Shown here piece by piece: positions 23,494 through 32,752 of a DNA stretch of 32,852 bases; position 1 is the stretch's first letter, and every line of letters starts with the position of its first letter. The position numbers and the translations under genes are program-made. Under the pieces are notes generated by a model. That model saw nothing but the letters and a program-made list of their open reading frames with translations. It had not been told where the DNA came from and did not search any database. This DNA comes from Prevotella sp. (GTDB taxonomy: Bacteria; Bacteroidota; Bacteroidia; Bacteroidales; Bacteroidaceae): positions 1 to 32,852 of the forward strand of contig JAGCRH010000012.1 of NCBI GenBank assembly GCA_017964785.1. The letters are read 5' to 3'.

Positions 23494-25534
23494 TGATAGC
23501 AATTTTACAAACCGTACCTTTTTTCCCTTCACTTGTGGCTGTAGCTACTATATATAATCCAGATGCCACACGGTTGCCGTTTTTGTCTTTTCCATCCCAG
23601 GTAAATGATCCGCCGTTGCTGCGTCCTTCTGCTATGAGGGTACCATTAGAAGATAAAATCTTAACATCAGCATTGAATGTAAGACCCACGATTGTTATCA
23701 GTCCAGTATAGTCTGGGGTGACAGGATTAGGATATGCCCATACATTGTCTTCTGTCATCTCTGTATTGATATCAGTAGCATCGCTGACAAAAGAACAAAG
23801 ACCATTATCCGTACCAAAGAATACTTCCCCGGTTTTCTCATTGATGGCAATAGAATGAATGATATTTGAAAGTAATTCACTATTGTCTGTTGTGAAATGC
23901 TGTAGTTGTACAATATTATCAGCACTAATTAGATATACTCCATCACCATTGGTACCCATCCATTTTCTGTTTCCAGCATCGATGGCGATAGCAGTGATGT
24001 CCACTTTGTTAAGGAGATAGTCAGCATAGTTGGTACCGTCGTTACGTGGAACCTTCACTTGTGTGTAGACAGGATTACTTGCTTCAATTTGTGACTTCTC
24101 AAGCAAAATCGGTCCCAAGTCAGTACCAAACCATATATTGCCTTCCTTGTCTTCGCATACACATCTTATTCCGTGTGTGGTTGAAATGGCCGTACCATCT
24201 TGGTTGACGAAGTTGTAATATTCTATACAGGAATTATTGTTCATATCATATCGGTAGGCAGCAGGTCTGTCCCAACTATTGTTGACAAACCACATATAGC
24301 CCTTGCTGTCTATGATGATGTTTGAAAGATTACGGTTACTCTTATTGGTAAATTCATTACCATCGTATTTCATCACCTCTGGAACATGATATGATACAAA
24401 CTCACCTGATTTTGTATATTTGATGACAGACTGGGTTGGGGCATTACTATTTAATAACCACAAATCACCAGCCTTATCATATTTAACTCCTGTCACCATC
24501 TGGTGGTTTAAACTTGTTCCATTATATGCTTCGATGGGACTGTTTTCGCTATTGTAGTGTTTTATAAACTTTCCGTTTTTGAATTCAAAGAGTCCGGCTC
24601 TTGCTCCAGCAAAAAAATGTGTCTCATCTAACGGATCAATGTCCACAGCATAGACATTAACAAAACTCCTGCCTATTTTTTCATATACCGTTTCTGTTTC
24701 GAATGAGTTCCAGTCGTTATCTTTCAAAACTTGTATTGCAGCATTAACCTCATCACTGTTGTTATTGTCACTGGTAATGAGTTTGCCGCCTATGAACCTC
24801 ATAAATCCGAAAAGGTTGTATTTCGGACCTCCAGGATTGAGAGTTGATATTACTTTATAATAGGTCTCCCAGTCTTTTTGGTCAAAGATAAAGGTGTTAA
24901 CAGGATATTCTTCTGTTGTAGTCCAGTTGGCAGGATCAAGAAGATTACTGGAAAGAGGTGCTGAAATAATAATTGAGTCATCTATCTTGGCATAGATGGT
25001 ATTGTTTCTGATGCTGCAAGCCGTGATATTCTTTCCTAAATGATAGGTTTCTGTAATCTCTGCTTTCTGAATATTGACCTTGACAATACCGAAACCTGTA
25101 GAGAGATAGGCAAATTGTCCTTCAATATAGATATGATTGACAGTCTTGTCTTCTGTCATCGTCTTCGAATAAAGAGATGAGATATTGGTAATATTGCCAT
25201 TGGTCTCAATCAGGTCGATATTGGAGTTCTGATACACAGCAATCAGTCTCTTAGCCTGTTTGCTCCAACCTATCAGTTTGATATTGGTGTCAGAGAGACC
25301 GTTTGTTTTGTCAAAGGTTGTTATGCTCTGGTCTTTTTGGTTGTACATATAAAGACCATTGCTGGCTCTGACAAAGATATCATCGCCTGAGGCATAGATT
25401 TGTTCTATGTGATTATATGAGAGATAGTTCTTCCACGTTCCAACCTGAGCAGACAGAGGTAAGCAAGTAAAAAGGTAAAAAGGGAGAAAACATTTTACCC
25501 AGAAGTTTCTTTTTATTTTAAAAACTATCCTCAT
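23486..25534 (-). CDS. porZ: PorZ-like T9SS surface beta-propeller protein
   Basis: A 682-residue exported protein matching PorZ, which in Porphyromonas gingivalis works at the cell surface in T9SS, supplying anionic lipopolysaccharide to the sortase complex. The signal peptide (cut near PLSA-Q, residue 29) is followed by the PorZ-like start VGTWKNYLSYNHIEQIYASGDD. Two beta-propeller regions follow, about 35-290 and 300-595, with blades such as GNIWFGTDLGPI, NRKWMGTNGDGVYLI and GEVFFGTDNGLCSF. The final 80 residues, starting at VWAYPNPVTPDY, are a T9SS type A sorting domain. Part of the signal peptide is encoded by a CCTTTTTA tandem repeat. It is the last gene of a leuS-yitT-rdgB-porZ cluster, 7 bases after rdgB. 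Confidence 0.85.
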   Translation of the reverse strand: MRIVFKIKRNFWVKCFLPFYLFTCLPLSAQVGTWKNYLSYNHIEQIYASGDDIFVRASNGLYMYNQKDQSITTFDKTNGLSDTNIKLIGWSKQAKRLIAVYQNSNIDLIETNGNITNISSLYSKTMTEDKTVNHIYIEGQFAYLSTGFGIVKVNIQKAEITETYHLGKNITACSIRNNTIYAKIDDSIIISAPLSSNLLDPANWTTTEEYPVNTFIFDQKDWETYYKVISTLNPGGPKYNLFGFMRFIGGKLITSDNNNSDEVNAAIQVLKDNDWNSFETETVYEKIGRSFVNVYAVDIDPLDETHFFAGARAGLFEFKNGKFIKHYNSENSPIEAYNGTSLNHQMVTGVKYDKAGDLWLLNSNAPTQSVIKYTKSGEFVSYHVPEVMKYDGNEFTNKSNRNLSNIIIDSKGYMWFVNNSWDRPAAYRYDMNNNSCIEYYNFVNQDGTAISTTHGIRCVCEDKEGNIWFGTDLGPILLEKSQIEASNPVYTQVKVPRNDGTNYADYLLNKVDITAIAIDAGNRKWMGTNGDGVYLISADNIVQLQHFTTDNSELLSNIIHSIAINEKTGEVFFGTDNGLCSFVSDATDINTEMTEDNVWAYPNPVTPDYTGLITIVGLTFNADVKILSSNGTLIAEGRSNGGSFTWDGKDKNGNRVASGLYIVATATSEGKKGTVCKIAIIR

Positions 25535-25541
25535 GATTCTT

Positions 25542-26156
25542 TTACGTTTTTATCTTTAATAGGTAATCTGCCAATTTCTGCGTGGCTCTGGCACGATGAC
25601 TGATATGATTCTTGATGTCCATACCTAATTCAGCAAATGTATGGTCGTAGCCATCAGGTTGGAAGATGGGATCATAGCCGAAGCCCTCCCCTCCCCTCCG
25701 CTCTCGGATAATCTCACCATTGACGATTCCCTCAAACTGATGGATCTCCTTGATACTGTTACAGCCACAGGGACAGATATTCTTTTTCTGTATTAACGTA
25801 ATAACAGTACGAAATCTTGCTTTACGGTTGTTATTATTTCCTAATTCCTTCAAAAGTTTTGTCATATTGGCCTCTGAGTCGTGACCCTCGCCAGCATAAC
25901 GGGCAGAATAGACACCAGGAGCCCCATCCAGCGCCTCCACTTCCAAGCCAGTATCATCTGCAAAGCAGTCCAAATGGTAATGGTCAAAGACATATTGTGC
26001 CTTCTGCAAGGCATTTTCTTCGAGTGTCTTGCCTGTTTCAGGGATATCTACATCACAGCCTATATCCTTTAAGGAGAGTACTTCAATGGTTTCCCCTAAG
26101 ATACTACGAATCTCAGAGAGTTTATGTTGATTATTTGTCGCGAATACGATCTTCAT
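25542..26156 (-). CDS. rdgB: non-canonical purine NTP pyrophosphatase (RdgB/HAM1)
   Basis: Hydrolyses ITP, dITP and XTP to the monophosphates, keeping damaged purines out of nucleic acids; cytoplasmic. At 204 residues it is full length. Conserved motifs: [16 protein letters not shown] at 5-20, [25 protein letters not shown] in the middle, [15 protein letters not shown], and the C-terminal SHRARA. An oddity is an insertion of about ten residues near 126-137 with three cysteines (CPCGC at 128-132) just before the FEGIVNGEI strand. The ATG at 26156 lies within an 8-bp tandem repeat that also supplies the stop of the upstream gene, 4 bases away. Confidence 0.95.
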   Translation of the reverse strand: MKIVFATNNQHKLSEIRSILGETIEVLSLKDIGCDVDIPETGKTLEENALQKAQYVFDHYHLDCFADDTGLEVEALDGAPGVYSARYAGEGHDSEANMTKLLKELGNNNNRKARFRTVITLIQKKNICPCGCNSIKEIHQFEGIVNGEIIRERRGGEGFGYDPIFQPDGYDHTFAELGMDIKNHISHRARATQKLADYLLKIKT

Positions 26157-26184
26157 TTTTTCATTCTTTCATTTTTTCATTCTT
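26153..26184. repeat. 8-bp tandem repeat at the yitT-like/rdgB junction
   Basis: Four 8-bp units alternating TCATTTTT and TCATTCTT, that is a perfect 16-bp unit twice. On the minus strand the units contain ATGA and encode the last residues of the YitT-like protein, its stop (26161-26163) and the rdgB start (26154-26156). Confidence 0.85.
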
Positions 26185-27102
26185 AATCTTCACTCTCATC
26201 TCATCGAAGCCCTCGCCATAGACACCAATGACGGCACTCTGCGAGACAAAGGCCTGTGGGTCGATCATCTTAATCAAACGAAAGATATTGATACTCTCGT
26301 TCTTCTTGGCGAGGATACAGAGTACTTTCATCTCCTGACCAGTGTACCAGCCATGTCCATCGAGGATGGTCACACCGTGATTCATCTGTGTACCAATGGC
26401 ATTGGCAATCTCTTGCCATTTCCGTGTGAAGATTAGGAACTGGACAGACTGTCTGCGAGCATTCATGACATAGTCGAGAGTATAGTTCTCCATTGCCATC
26501 ACACAGAAACCGAACATCACTTTATGGGCCCGTTCGAGTAAGGTACCAAACTGAGGGTAGAACATACAGGATCCGATGATACAGAAGTCGGCAGCAATCA
26601 GTACATTGCCCAGCGTCACATTCGGATGATACTTATTCACGGAGGCAGCAATGATATCCGTTCCTCCCGTAGAACCATTGTTCATGAACACCGTAGCAAG
26701 GGCAATACCTGTAATCACACATCCTATAATCATCGACATAAAATCCTGTCCCTCACCCATCAGTTTGAAGGGCAGACCATTCTCCTGTTTGGGAATGATA
26801 TCCTGGGCAAACTTCAGCATGAAATAGAGGGTGAAGATAGCGAAGATAGTCTTCATCAGGAACCTCACACCCAGAATTTTCAAGGCTACGAGCAGCAGGA
26901 TGCCATTGATGATGATATAGGTATTCTCCAGATGGAACCCTGTGGCATAGTAGATGATAGCCGAAAGACCCGTCACGCCTCCTGCCACAATCTGATAAGG
27001 CATTAGGAAGACTGTGAAGGCGATGGTATAGAGGAAGAGGCCAAAGGCAATAAAGAAATAGTCTTTGGCTTCGTTTAATATGATTTTATGCTGGATATTC
27101 AT
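26161..27102 (-). CDS. YitT family membrane protein
   Basis: A 313-residue membrane protein of the YitT/DUF161 family with a C-terminal DUF2179 domain. Five or six membrane segments lie in residues 15-205, including [33 protein letters not shown], the family hallmark, and the loop [12 protein letters not shown]. The cytoplasmic DUF2179 part is about 215-300 ([24 protein letters not shown]...[20 protein letters not shown]). The function is not firmly known; transport of a small molecule is suspected for the family. Its start overlaps the leuS stop by one base (TAATG), so it is translated with leuS. Confidence 0.92.
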   Translation of the reverse strand: MNIQHKIILNEAKDYFFIAFGLFLYTIAFTVFLMPYQIVAGGVTGLSAIIYYATGFHLENTYIIINGILLLVALKILGVRFLMKTIFAIFTLYFMLKFAQDIIPKQENGLPFKLMGEGQDFMSMIIGCVITGIALATVFMNNGSTGGTDIIAASVNKYHPNVTLGNVLIAADFCIIGSCMFYPQFGTLLERAHKVMFGFCVMAMENYTLDYVMNARRQSVQFLIFTRKWQEIANAIGTQMNHGVTILDGHGWYTGQEMKVLCILAKKNESINIFRLIKMIDPQAFVSQSAVIGVYGEGFDEMRVKIKNEKMKE

Positions 27103-29918
27103 TATTTCTTCAGCACAATGTTCACCATACGCTTAGGGACGATGATAACCTTTGCTACCTGGAATCCTTCGAGATATTTTGCAGCACGTTCGTCGGCGAG
27201 GACAGCATCCTGGATGGTCTGATTGTCTGCATCAGCAGCAAACGACATCTCGAAGCGGGTCTTACCATTGAAGGCGACACCCAACTTCACCTGACTCTCC
27301 ACGAGATACTCCTCATTCCATTTCGGCCACTGAGAGTCGCAGACAGAACCTTGCTCACCCAACATCTCCCAGAGTTCCTCAGCGATATGGGGGGCAAAGG
27401 GAGCAATGAGGATCACGAGGGTCTTCAGCATCTCCTTGTTCTTGCACTTCTGCTGCGAGAGTTCATTCACGCAGATCATAAAGGCGGAGATAGAGGTGTT
27501 GTAAGAGAAGGTCTCGATATCCTGAGATACCTTCTTGATCAGTTTGTGCACGCTCTTGAGATTCTCAGGTGTAGCCTCACCTTCAAAACCGTTCTGATAG
27601 AGATTCCAGAACTTACGCAGGAATCTGTGGCAACCGTCAATACCGTTGGTATCCCAAGGCTTGCTCTGCTCAACAGGACCCAGGAACATCTCATAGAGAC
27701 GCAGGGTGTCAGCACCATATTTCTCGACGATCATATCCGGATTGACCACGTTGAACATCGACTTAGACATTTTCTCGATGGCCCAGCCACACTTGTACTG
27801 TCCATTTTCAAGGATGAACTCTGCGTTCTCGTATTCAGGGCGCCAAGCCTTGAAGGCCTCAATATCGAGCACATCAGCAGAGACGATATTCACATCCACG
27901 TGGATAGGCGTGGTAGTGTATTTGTCTTTGAGTCCGAAACTGACAAACTTACCCTTGTCGGCTCCTTCGTCCTCGATACGATAAACGAAGTTGGAGCGCC
28001 CCTGAATCATACCCTGATTGACGAGTTTCTTAAAGGGCTCGTCCTCACAAGAGTAGCCAGAGTCATAGAGGAACTTGTTCCAGAAACGAGAATAGATCAG
28101 GTGACCAGTTGCATGCTCTGTACCTCCTACGTAGAGATCCACATTGCGCCAGTACTCATCAGCCTCACGACTCACAAGCGCCTTTTCGTTCTTGGGATCC
28201 ATATAACGAAGATAGTAGGCCGATGAACCAGCGAAACCAGGCATTGTGTTCAGTTCGAGAGGGAAGACAGTCTTGTTATCGATGAGGTCTTTGCTCACCA
28301 CCTTGTCTGTCTTCGTATCCCAAGCCCACATCTTAGCACGTCCCAATGGGGGTTCGCCTGTCTCTGTGGGCTGGTATTTGTCAATCTCAGGCAATTCCAG
28401 AGGCAGGCACTCCTTGGGAATCATATAGGGCATATCGTCCTTGTAGTAGACAGGGAATGGCTCGCCCCAATAGCGCTGACGTGAGAAGATGGCATCACGC
28501 AGACGATAGTTTACCTTCACACGACCCAAGCCTTGTTCTGTCACAAACTTTTTCGTGGCAGCAATAGCCTCTTTGACAGTCAATCCGTTGAGGCTGAACT
28601 TGCTGCTTGCAGAGTTGCACATGATACCTTCCTTGGCATCATAACTCTCCTCGCTGACATCAGCACCCTCAATCAGCGGAATGATGGGCAGGTTGAAGTG
28701 CTTGGCGAAGGCATAGTCACGAGAGTCGTGAGCAGGCACAGCCATAATGGCACCAGTACCATAACCAGCCAACACATATTCCGCAATCCAGATGGGTATC
28801 TTCTCATCCGTAAACGGATTGATGGCGTAAGAACCAGAGAACACACCAGTTACTTTATGGTCCATCTGACGATCACGCTCTGTACGCTTCTTCACATAGT
28901 CGAGATACTTTTCTACCTCAGCCTTCTGCTCAGGCGTCGTCAGTTCTGCCACCAGTTCGCTTTCAGGTGCCAGCACCATGAAGGTCACACCAAACATTGT
29001 ATCAGCACGGGTGGTGAAGATGGTGAAGTGCTTATCTGAGTCAGCCACATTGAACTCTACCTCAGTACCTTCGCTTCGTCCGATCCAGTTGCGCTGAGTC
29101 TCCTTCAGAGAGTCAGTCCAATCGATTTCTTCTAAGCCGTCAAGTAATCTCTGAGCATAGGCAGAGACACGCAGACACCACTGGCGCATCTTCTTCTGCA
29201 CCACAGGATAGCCACCACGAACGGAGACACCATCCACTACCTCATCATTGGCGAGCACTGTGCCGAGTTTAGGACACCAGTTTACCATCGTATCTGCCAG
29301 GTAGGCAATACGGTAGTTCATCAGCACCTCCTGCTTCTTCTTCTCAGAGAAGCCTGCCCAGTCGGAGGCTGTAAAGTGCAGTTCCTCAGTACCCAAGGCA
29401 TTGCAGTTCTCAGTACCCATCAGTTCGAAATGCTCAATCAGTTTGATGGTTGGCTGGGCCTTGTGAGACGACGTGCTGTAGTAACTCTTGAACATACGCT
29501 GGAAGGCCCACTGTGTCCACTTGTAGTAGATGGGGTCGCAGGTACGGACCTCGCGCTCCCAGTCAAAACAAAAACCAATCTTATCTAACTGACTGCGATA
29601 GCGGTCAATATTCTCAAAAGTGGTCTTTTCAGGATGCTGACCTGTCTGAATCGCATATTGTTCTGCAGGCAGTCCGTAGGCATCATAGCCCATCGGGTTC
29701 AGCACGTTGAAGCCCTGCTGACGCTTATACCTGGCGTAGATATCCGAGGCGATATAACCCAACGGATGACCCACGTGCAAGCCTGCTCCCGATGGATAAG
29801 GGAACATATTCAGCACATAGAATTTCTTCTTGTTCTTGTCCTCCACTACGCGATAGGTTCCATTCTCCACCCATCGCTTTTGCCATTTTTGTTCGATCTC
29901 TCTGAAATTGTAATCCAT
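27102..29918 (-). CDS. leuS: leucyl-tRNA synthetase
   Basis: Charges tRNA-Leu with leucine; class I synthetase, cytoplasmic. ATG 29918 ([16 protein letters not shown]) is the usual start and gives 938 residues; the frame runs 14 codons further up but with no match to the family. HIGH is present as HVGH at 48-51 in [15 protein letters not shown], and KMSKS appears in [14 protein letters not shown]. The editing domain (about 240-440) includes the [18 protein letters not shown] stretch. The insertion [20 protein letters not shown] after residue 170 is usual in Bacteroidota. It heads the leuS-yitT-rdgB-porZ cluster and lies 46 bases after the DUF3667 gene. Confidence 0.98.
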   Translation of the reverse strand: MDYNFREIEQKWQKRWVENGTYRVVEDKNKKKFYVLNMFPYPSGAGLHVGHPLGYIASDIYARYKRQQGFNVLNPMGYDAYGLPAEQYAIQTGQHPEKTTFENIDRYRSQLDKIGFCFDWEREVRTCDPIYYKWTQWAFQRMFKSYYSTSSHKAQPTIKLIEHFELMGTENCNALGTEELHFTASDWAGFSEKKKQEVLMNYRIAYLADTMVNWCPKLGTVLANDEVVDGVSVRGGYPVVQKKMRQWCLRVSAYAQRLLDGLEEIDWTDSLKETQRNWIGRSEGTEVEFNVADSDKHFTIFTTRADTMFGVTFMVLAPESELVAELTTPEQKAEVEKYLDYVKKRTERDRQMDHKVTGVFSGSYAINPFTDEKIPIWIAEYVLAGYGTGAIMAVPAHDSRDYAFAKHFNLPIIPLIEGADVSEESYDAKEGIMCNSASSKFSLNGLTVKEAIAATKKFVTEQGLGRVKVNYRLRDAIFSRQRYWGEPFPVYYKDDMPYMIPKECLPLELPEIDKYQPTETGEPPLGRAKMWAWDTKTDKVVSKDLIDNKTVFPLELNTMPGFAGSSAYYLRYMDPKNEKALVSREADEYWRNVDLYVGGTEHATGHLIYSRFWNKFLYDSGYSCEDEPFKKLVNQGMIQGRSNFVYRIEDEGADKGKFVSFGLKDKYTTTPIHVDVNIVSADVLDIEAFKAWRPEYENAEFILENGQYKCGWAIEKMSKSMFNVVNPDMIVEKYGADTLRLYEMFLGPVEQSKPWDTNGIDGCHRFLRKFWNLYQNGFEGEATPENLKSVHKLIKKVSQDIETFSYNTSISAFMICVNELSQQKCKNKEMLKTLVILIAPFAPHIAEELWEMLGEQGSVCDSQWPKWNEEYLVESQVKLGVAFNGKTRFEMSFAADADNQTIQDAVLADERAAKYLEGFQVAKVIIVPKRMVNIVLKK

Positions 29919-29964
29919 TGTATCTGTATTGTTTTTATTTGTTTGCTGAATGATAGTCACTTTA

Positions 29965-30903
29965 TTAGTTCATGGCCATAGCAAAATGAAGGCCATAGAT
30001 GAAAACGAGAAGGTATATTGGAATAAAGAATAACAGCAGGGCGAGGAGGGTTTTCCAGATGGTGCGTACATAACTGTAACCCGACAGTTGTTTCAGGGGG
30101 ATAATGGCCAACACAGGGAAAAACGACTCATAGAGGAGGTCCCCACCGAAGAAAGCCCAGATGATAGAGATGATGCTCGTCATGTTTGTGAAATAGATCA
30201 CTGACACGAAGAACTCTGAAAACCGCATATCTGGAATGTTCGGACAGTGGCGGAAAAAGAGATAGAGCGGTCCGGAGAAAAGCAGCAGGAGCACAAATGT
30301 CACGATGGTGATGTGCTTGTTAATCCAGATGGTCAGAGCCTTGGAATTATCCACAATTTTGTCATTAAATTCCTTTCTGACTTCACCAGCCTTCGCTGCT
30401 CTTGCTTGTTCTTCGGCACTCAGTGTCTGCTGTTGGGCTTCCTTTGCGTCTTGTTTTGCCACAGCCTCATTGTTCTTTGCCATCTCGTCAAACATTGCCA
30501 TATATTCATCAATGCGGTTCGCACCCCTGATATTCAGGCCTGTCTCTACAAGTAGCGAGACAGCGATGAGCAGGAAGAACAACTTGAACGGAGGGAAATA
30601 CGCCATCTGCATCCCTTGCAGATAGTCGCGAATCATGTAGCCAGGACGCAGAATCAGGTCTCGGATGGTACGGAACATACCACGATTGCCCAAGCCCCAG
30701 ACGTCGAGGAAGAGGAGGAAAGCGTTCTTGAAGGAGTATCTGCCGATCTTGGCCGACTGTCCGCAACGGGGACAGTAGTTGCCTTCAAACTGCGTGCCGC
30801 AGGTAGGACAGACATGCCCGTCATCCGACAGCGGTTTCACCTGATAAGGCCGCTGTTGCCACTCCCTGAATTGCCTGTATTTCTCCTTCAATTCTTCAAA
30901 CAT
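29965..30903 (-). CDS. DUF3667 membrane protein with zinc ribbon
   Basis: A 312-residue membrane protein. The ATG at 30903 ([12 protein letters not shown]) fits; the longer frame starting at 30939 would run through the promoter. A zinc ribbon near the start has C32 and C35 in CPTC and C44 and C47 in CPRC. The DUF3667 hallmark [27 protein letters not shown] follows. Membrane segments are near residues 100-120, 195-215, 225-250 and 270-305. Between the first and second is a charged, Ala/Glu/Lys-rich helical stretch (about 130-190) that could be a coiled coil. The function is unknown. The gene has a consensus promoter that would place the transcript start almost on the ATG. Confidence 0.88.
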   Translation of the reverse strand: MFEELKEKYRQFREWQQRPYQVKPLSDDGHVCPTCGTQFEGNYCPRCGQSAKIGRYSFKNAFLLFLDVWGLGNRGMFRTIRDLILRPGYMIRDYLQGMQMAYFPPFKLFFLLIAVSLLVETGLNIRGANRIDEYMAMFDEMAKNNEAVAKQDAKEAQQQTLSAEEQARAAKAGEVRKEFNDKIVDNSKALTIWINKHITIVTFVLLLLFSGPLYLFFRHCPNIPDMRFSEFFVSVIYFTNMTSIISIIWAFFGGDLLYESFFPVLAIIPLKQLSGYSYVRTIWKTLLALLLFFIPIYLLVFIYGLHFAMAMN

Positions 30904-30908
30904 GGCTG

Positions 30909-30940
30909 CAAAGGTACGAATAAGTGAGAAGAATACCAAA
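30909..30940 (-). promoter_or_regulatory. promoter of the DUF3667 gene, leaderless-type
   Basis: Minus strand: TTTG (30940-30937), 20 bp, TACCTTTG (30916-30909) then C. The ATG at 30903 is 5 bases past the -7 element, so transcription should begin at or next to the start codon. Confidence 0.7.
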
Positions 30941-30980
30941 TAATCTAAAGATTATTTTTCTTCGTGGAAATCATTATATT

Positions 30981-31090
30981 TTACAAACCACTGCTCATAT
31001 TTCGCGTCAAATTCACCAACTTCCTATCGAGTCTCAAATACGCGAAATATGACCTGTTTTGTAAGTCTTTGGCTCTCTGCTGCTTACAAA
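30981..31090. repeat. nested inverted repeats upstream of DUF3667 gene
   Basis: A perfect 13-bp inverted repeat TCATATTTCGCGT (30995-31007) with its complement at 31040-31052, 32-bp spacer. It is flanked by TTACAAA (30981-30987) and TTTGTAA (31058-31064). The latter also pairs with a second TTACAAA at 31084-31090 as part of an 8-bp repeat (31058-31065 with 31083-31090). A partial copy of the segment CAACTTCCTATCG (31017-31029) recurs near 31097-31109. Confidence 0.75.
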
Positions 31091-31124
31091 TCTGTCAACT
31101 TTCCATCGCTCGAAATACAGCCGC

Positions 31125-31255
31125 TATTTCTATTAATAGAGCCAGTATTTTCTATTAATACTAGCAATATTTTCTATTAATACTAGCAATATTTACTATT
31201 AATGGTAGCAATTTTTCCCTGCTTAGGCCGCAAATTTTTCCTAAGGGAGCCAAAA
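31125..31255. repeat. 22-bp tandem array, six degenerate units
   Basis: Units at 31125-31145 (21 bp), 31146-31167, 31168-31189, 31190-31211, 31212-31233 and 31234-31255. Units 2 and 3 are identical, unit 4 differs at three places and the outer ones decay. The shared core is CTATTAAT followed by AGCAA. No spacers, so it is not a CRISPR array. Confidence 0.85.
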
Positions 31256-31430
31256 CCAAACCCCCAGTCCGCTTACTCCAAACCCCTACTCCACTACTAC
31301 CTCCCACTTTTTCCGCCTTTTCCTCCCCCACCCTTCTCCTAGAACACTCCATTCCAAAGTGTTAATTTCTTACCATATTCCTTTACAAATCATACCCACC
31401 TCCCATTTCCTCGAATTATAATCTCCAACA
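31256..31430. other. G-poor, C/T/A-rich tract in the divergent gap
   Basis: The plus strand here has very few G and many C-runs (ACCCCCAG, AACCCCTACTCC, CTCCCCCACCC), so the minus strand is purine-rich with G-runs. No reading frame of note. It lies just after the 22-bp array. Confidence 0.5.
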
Positions 31431-31457
31431 CAAATTATTTTTTTTCGGTAATTTTAT

Positions 31458-31488
31458 TTTGGTAATTTACAAATAATTACTATCTTTG
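31458..31488 (+). promoter_or_regulatory. promoter of the AAA ATPase gene
   Basis: TTTG at 31458-31461, 19 bp, TATCTTTG at 31481-31488 followed by C. The ATG at 31508 is 19 bases on. Confidence 0.75.
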
Positions 31489-31507
31489 CACACAAAATCA
31501 GATAGTT

Positions 31508-32650
31508 ATGAGTATAAGTTTCAATCCATTTATTGTATCAGGCAAAATACCAGAAGCCTTTTTTTGCGATAGAATTGAGGAGTCAATAGAACTTCAGAAG
31601 TCACTTACTAATCAGTTAAATGTGGTTCTAACTTCTTCTCGTCGTATGGGTAAGACTTCGCTTGTCGACTTTGTTTTCGACAAGCCTGTCATCAAAGATG
31701 ATTATATCACCATTTCTGTTGATATTCTTCAGACGACGACCTTTCGTGAGTTTATCTTCACTTTTGGTACTGCTGTATTTGAAACTGTTGCAACAAGAAG
31801 CGATAAGTGGCGTAAGATGTTTATCACCTTTTTAAAGTCTCTTAGTGGCAGTTTCGGCTATGATCCTGTTCAAAATACACCTACTTTCGATATCAGATTA
31901 GGAGATATCCAACAGCCGGAATATACACTTCGTGAGATATTCCAGTATTTGGAATCAGTTGAAAAACGTTGTCTGGTTGTTATCGATGAGTTTCAGCAGA
32001 TAACACGTTATCCTGAAAAGAATGTTGAGGAGATATTGCGTACTCAAATTCAGAAGTTATCGAATGCCAACTTTGTGTTTTCTGGCAGTCGTAGAAGACT
32101 GATGGAAGAGATGTTCTTTTCGTCTAAGCGTCCATTTTATCAAAGTGCAAAGCCATTGAGGCTTGAGCCCATAGATAAGGAAGTTTATTTTGACTTTGCA
32201 TCTAGCCATTTCCAAAAGGCAGGAAAAACGCTCAGCAAAGAAGCATTCACTTATGTCTATGATACTTTTTGGGGAGTAACCCTTTACGTTCAGCGTATGA
32301 TGAAAGACGCTTATATTGAAACGCCTGAAGGTAAGGTTTGTGATGTAGATTTGGTAAAAATGCTAATTGAAAACTATATCAAGGAGAACGACTCTCACCT
32401 GCGAGAGCAGTTGTCATTTATCACAGAGGCGCAGAAAGAACTCCTCTATGCCATTTATGCAGAGGGAGAGGTGCAAAGTATCACTTCATCGGCTTTCAAT
32501 AAGAAGCATCGCTTGCGCTCACCCAGTTCCACCCAGTCAGCAGCCCTCAAACTTTTGGAGTATGATCTGATTACGAGAAAAGAGAAAACCTATTCTCTTT
32601 CTGATCCGCTCCTGAGCCTTTGGCTGGACAGAAGAAAAAGGTCTGTGTGA
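31508..32650 (+). CDS. AAA/STAND-type ATP-binding protein
   Basis: A 380-residue cytoplasmic P-loop ATPase of the ATPase_2/archaeal-ATPase type common in Bacteroidales. Walker A is SSRRMGKTS (43-51, K49, T50), Walker B is CLVVIDEF (155-162, D160, E161), and the sensor-1-like strand is ANFVFSGSRRRLMEEMF. The C-terminal part (about 270-375) looks like a winged helix, with SFITEAQKELLYAIYAEGEV and the final LEYDLITRKEKTYSLSDPLLSLWL. The role is unknown; relatives are single genes scattered in genomes. It stands alone, with its own promoter and a hairpin after it, next to a repeat-rich gap. Confidence 0.85.
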   Translation: MSISFNPFIVSGKIPEAFFCDRIEESIELQKSLTNQLNVVLTSSRRMGKTSLVDFVFDKPVIKDDYITISVDILQTTTFREFIFTFGTAVFETVATRSDKWRKMFITFLKSLSGSFGYDPVQNTPTFDIRLGDIQQPEYTLREIFQYLESVEKRCLVVIDEFQQITRYPEKNVEEILRTQIQKLSNANFVFSGSRRRLMEEMFFSSKRPFYQSAKPLRLEPIDKEVYFDFASSHFQKAGKTLSKEAFTYVYDTFWGVTLYVQRMMKDAYIETPEGKVCDVDLVKMLIENYIKENDSHLREQLSFITEAQKELLYAIYAEGEVQSITSSAFNKKHRLRSPSSTQSAALKLLEYDLITRKEKTYSLSDPLLSLWLDRRKRSV

Positions 32651-32672
32651 GGGTTATGTGAGAGATCAAAAT

Positions 32673-32733
32673 AATCCTTCCCGTCCTTTTGCCCCTTTAT
32701 CCAAAGGCATTCCCAAAGAAAACGGGAGGGATT
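32673..32733. terminator. hairpin between convergent genes
   Basis: A 12-bp stem AATCCTTCCCGT (32673-32684) with ACGGGAGGGATT (32722-32733), one G-U pair on the plus-strand RNA. An inner CCTTT/AAAGG stem sits in the long loop. No strong T-run. It sits between the ATPase gene and the minus-strand gene at the window end. Confidence 0.55.
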
Positions 32734-32752
32734 GAACATTTTATGTCAAACC

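Noticed and set aside
27351-28226. Long open frame antisense to leuS
   Set aside because: No family resemblance; it mirrors the codon bias of leuS.
29919-29960. Earlier start for leuS
   Set aside because: The 14 extra residues are polar and unlike any LeuS N-terminus; [16 protein letters not shown] is the usual beginning.
31125-31255. 22-bp tandem array as a possible CRISPR
   Set aside because: The units are directly adjacent with no unique spacers, and no cas gene is present.
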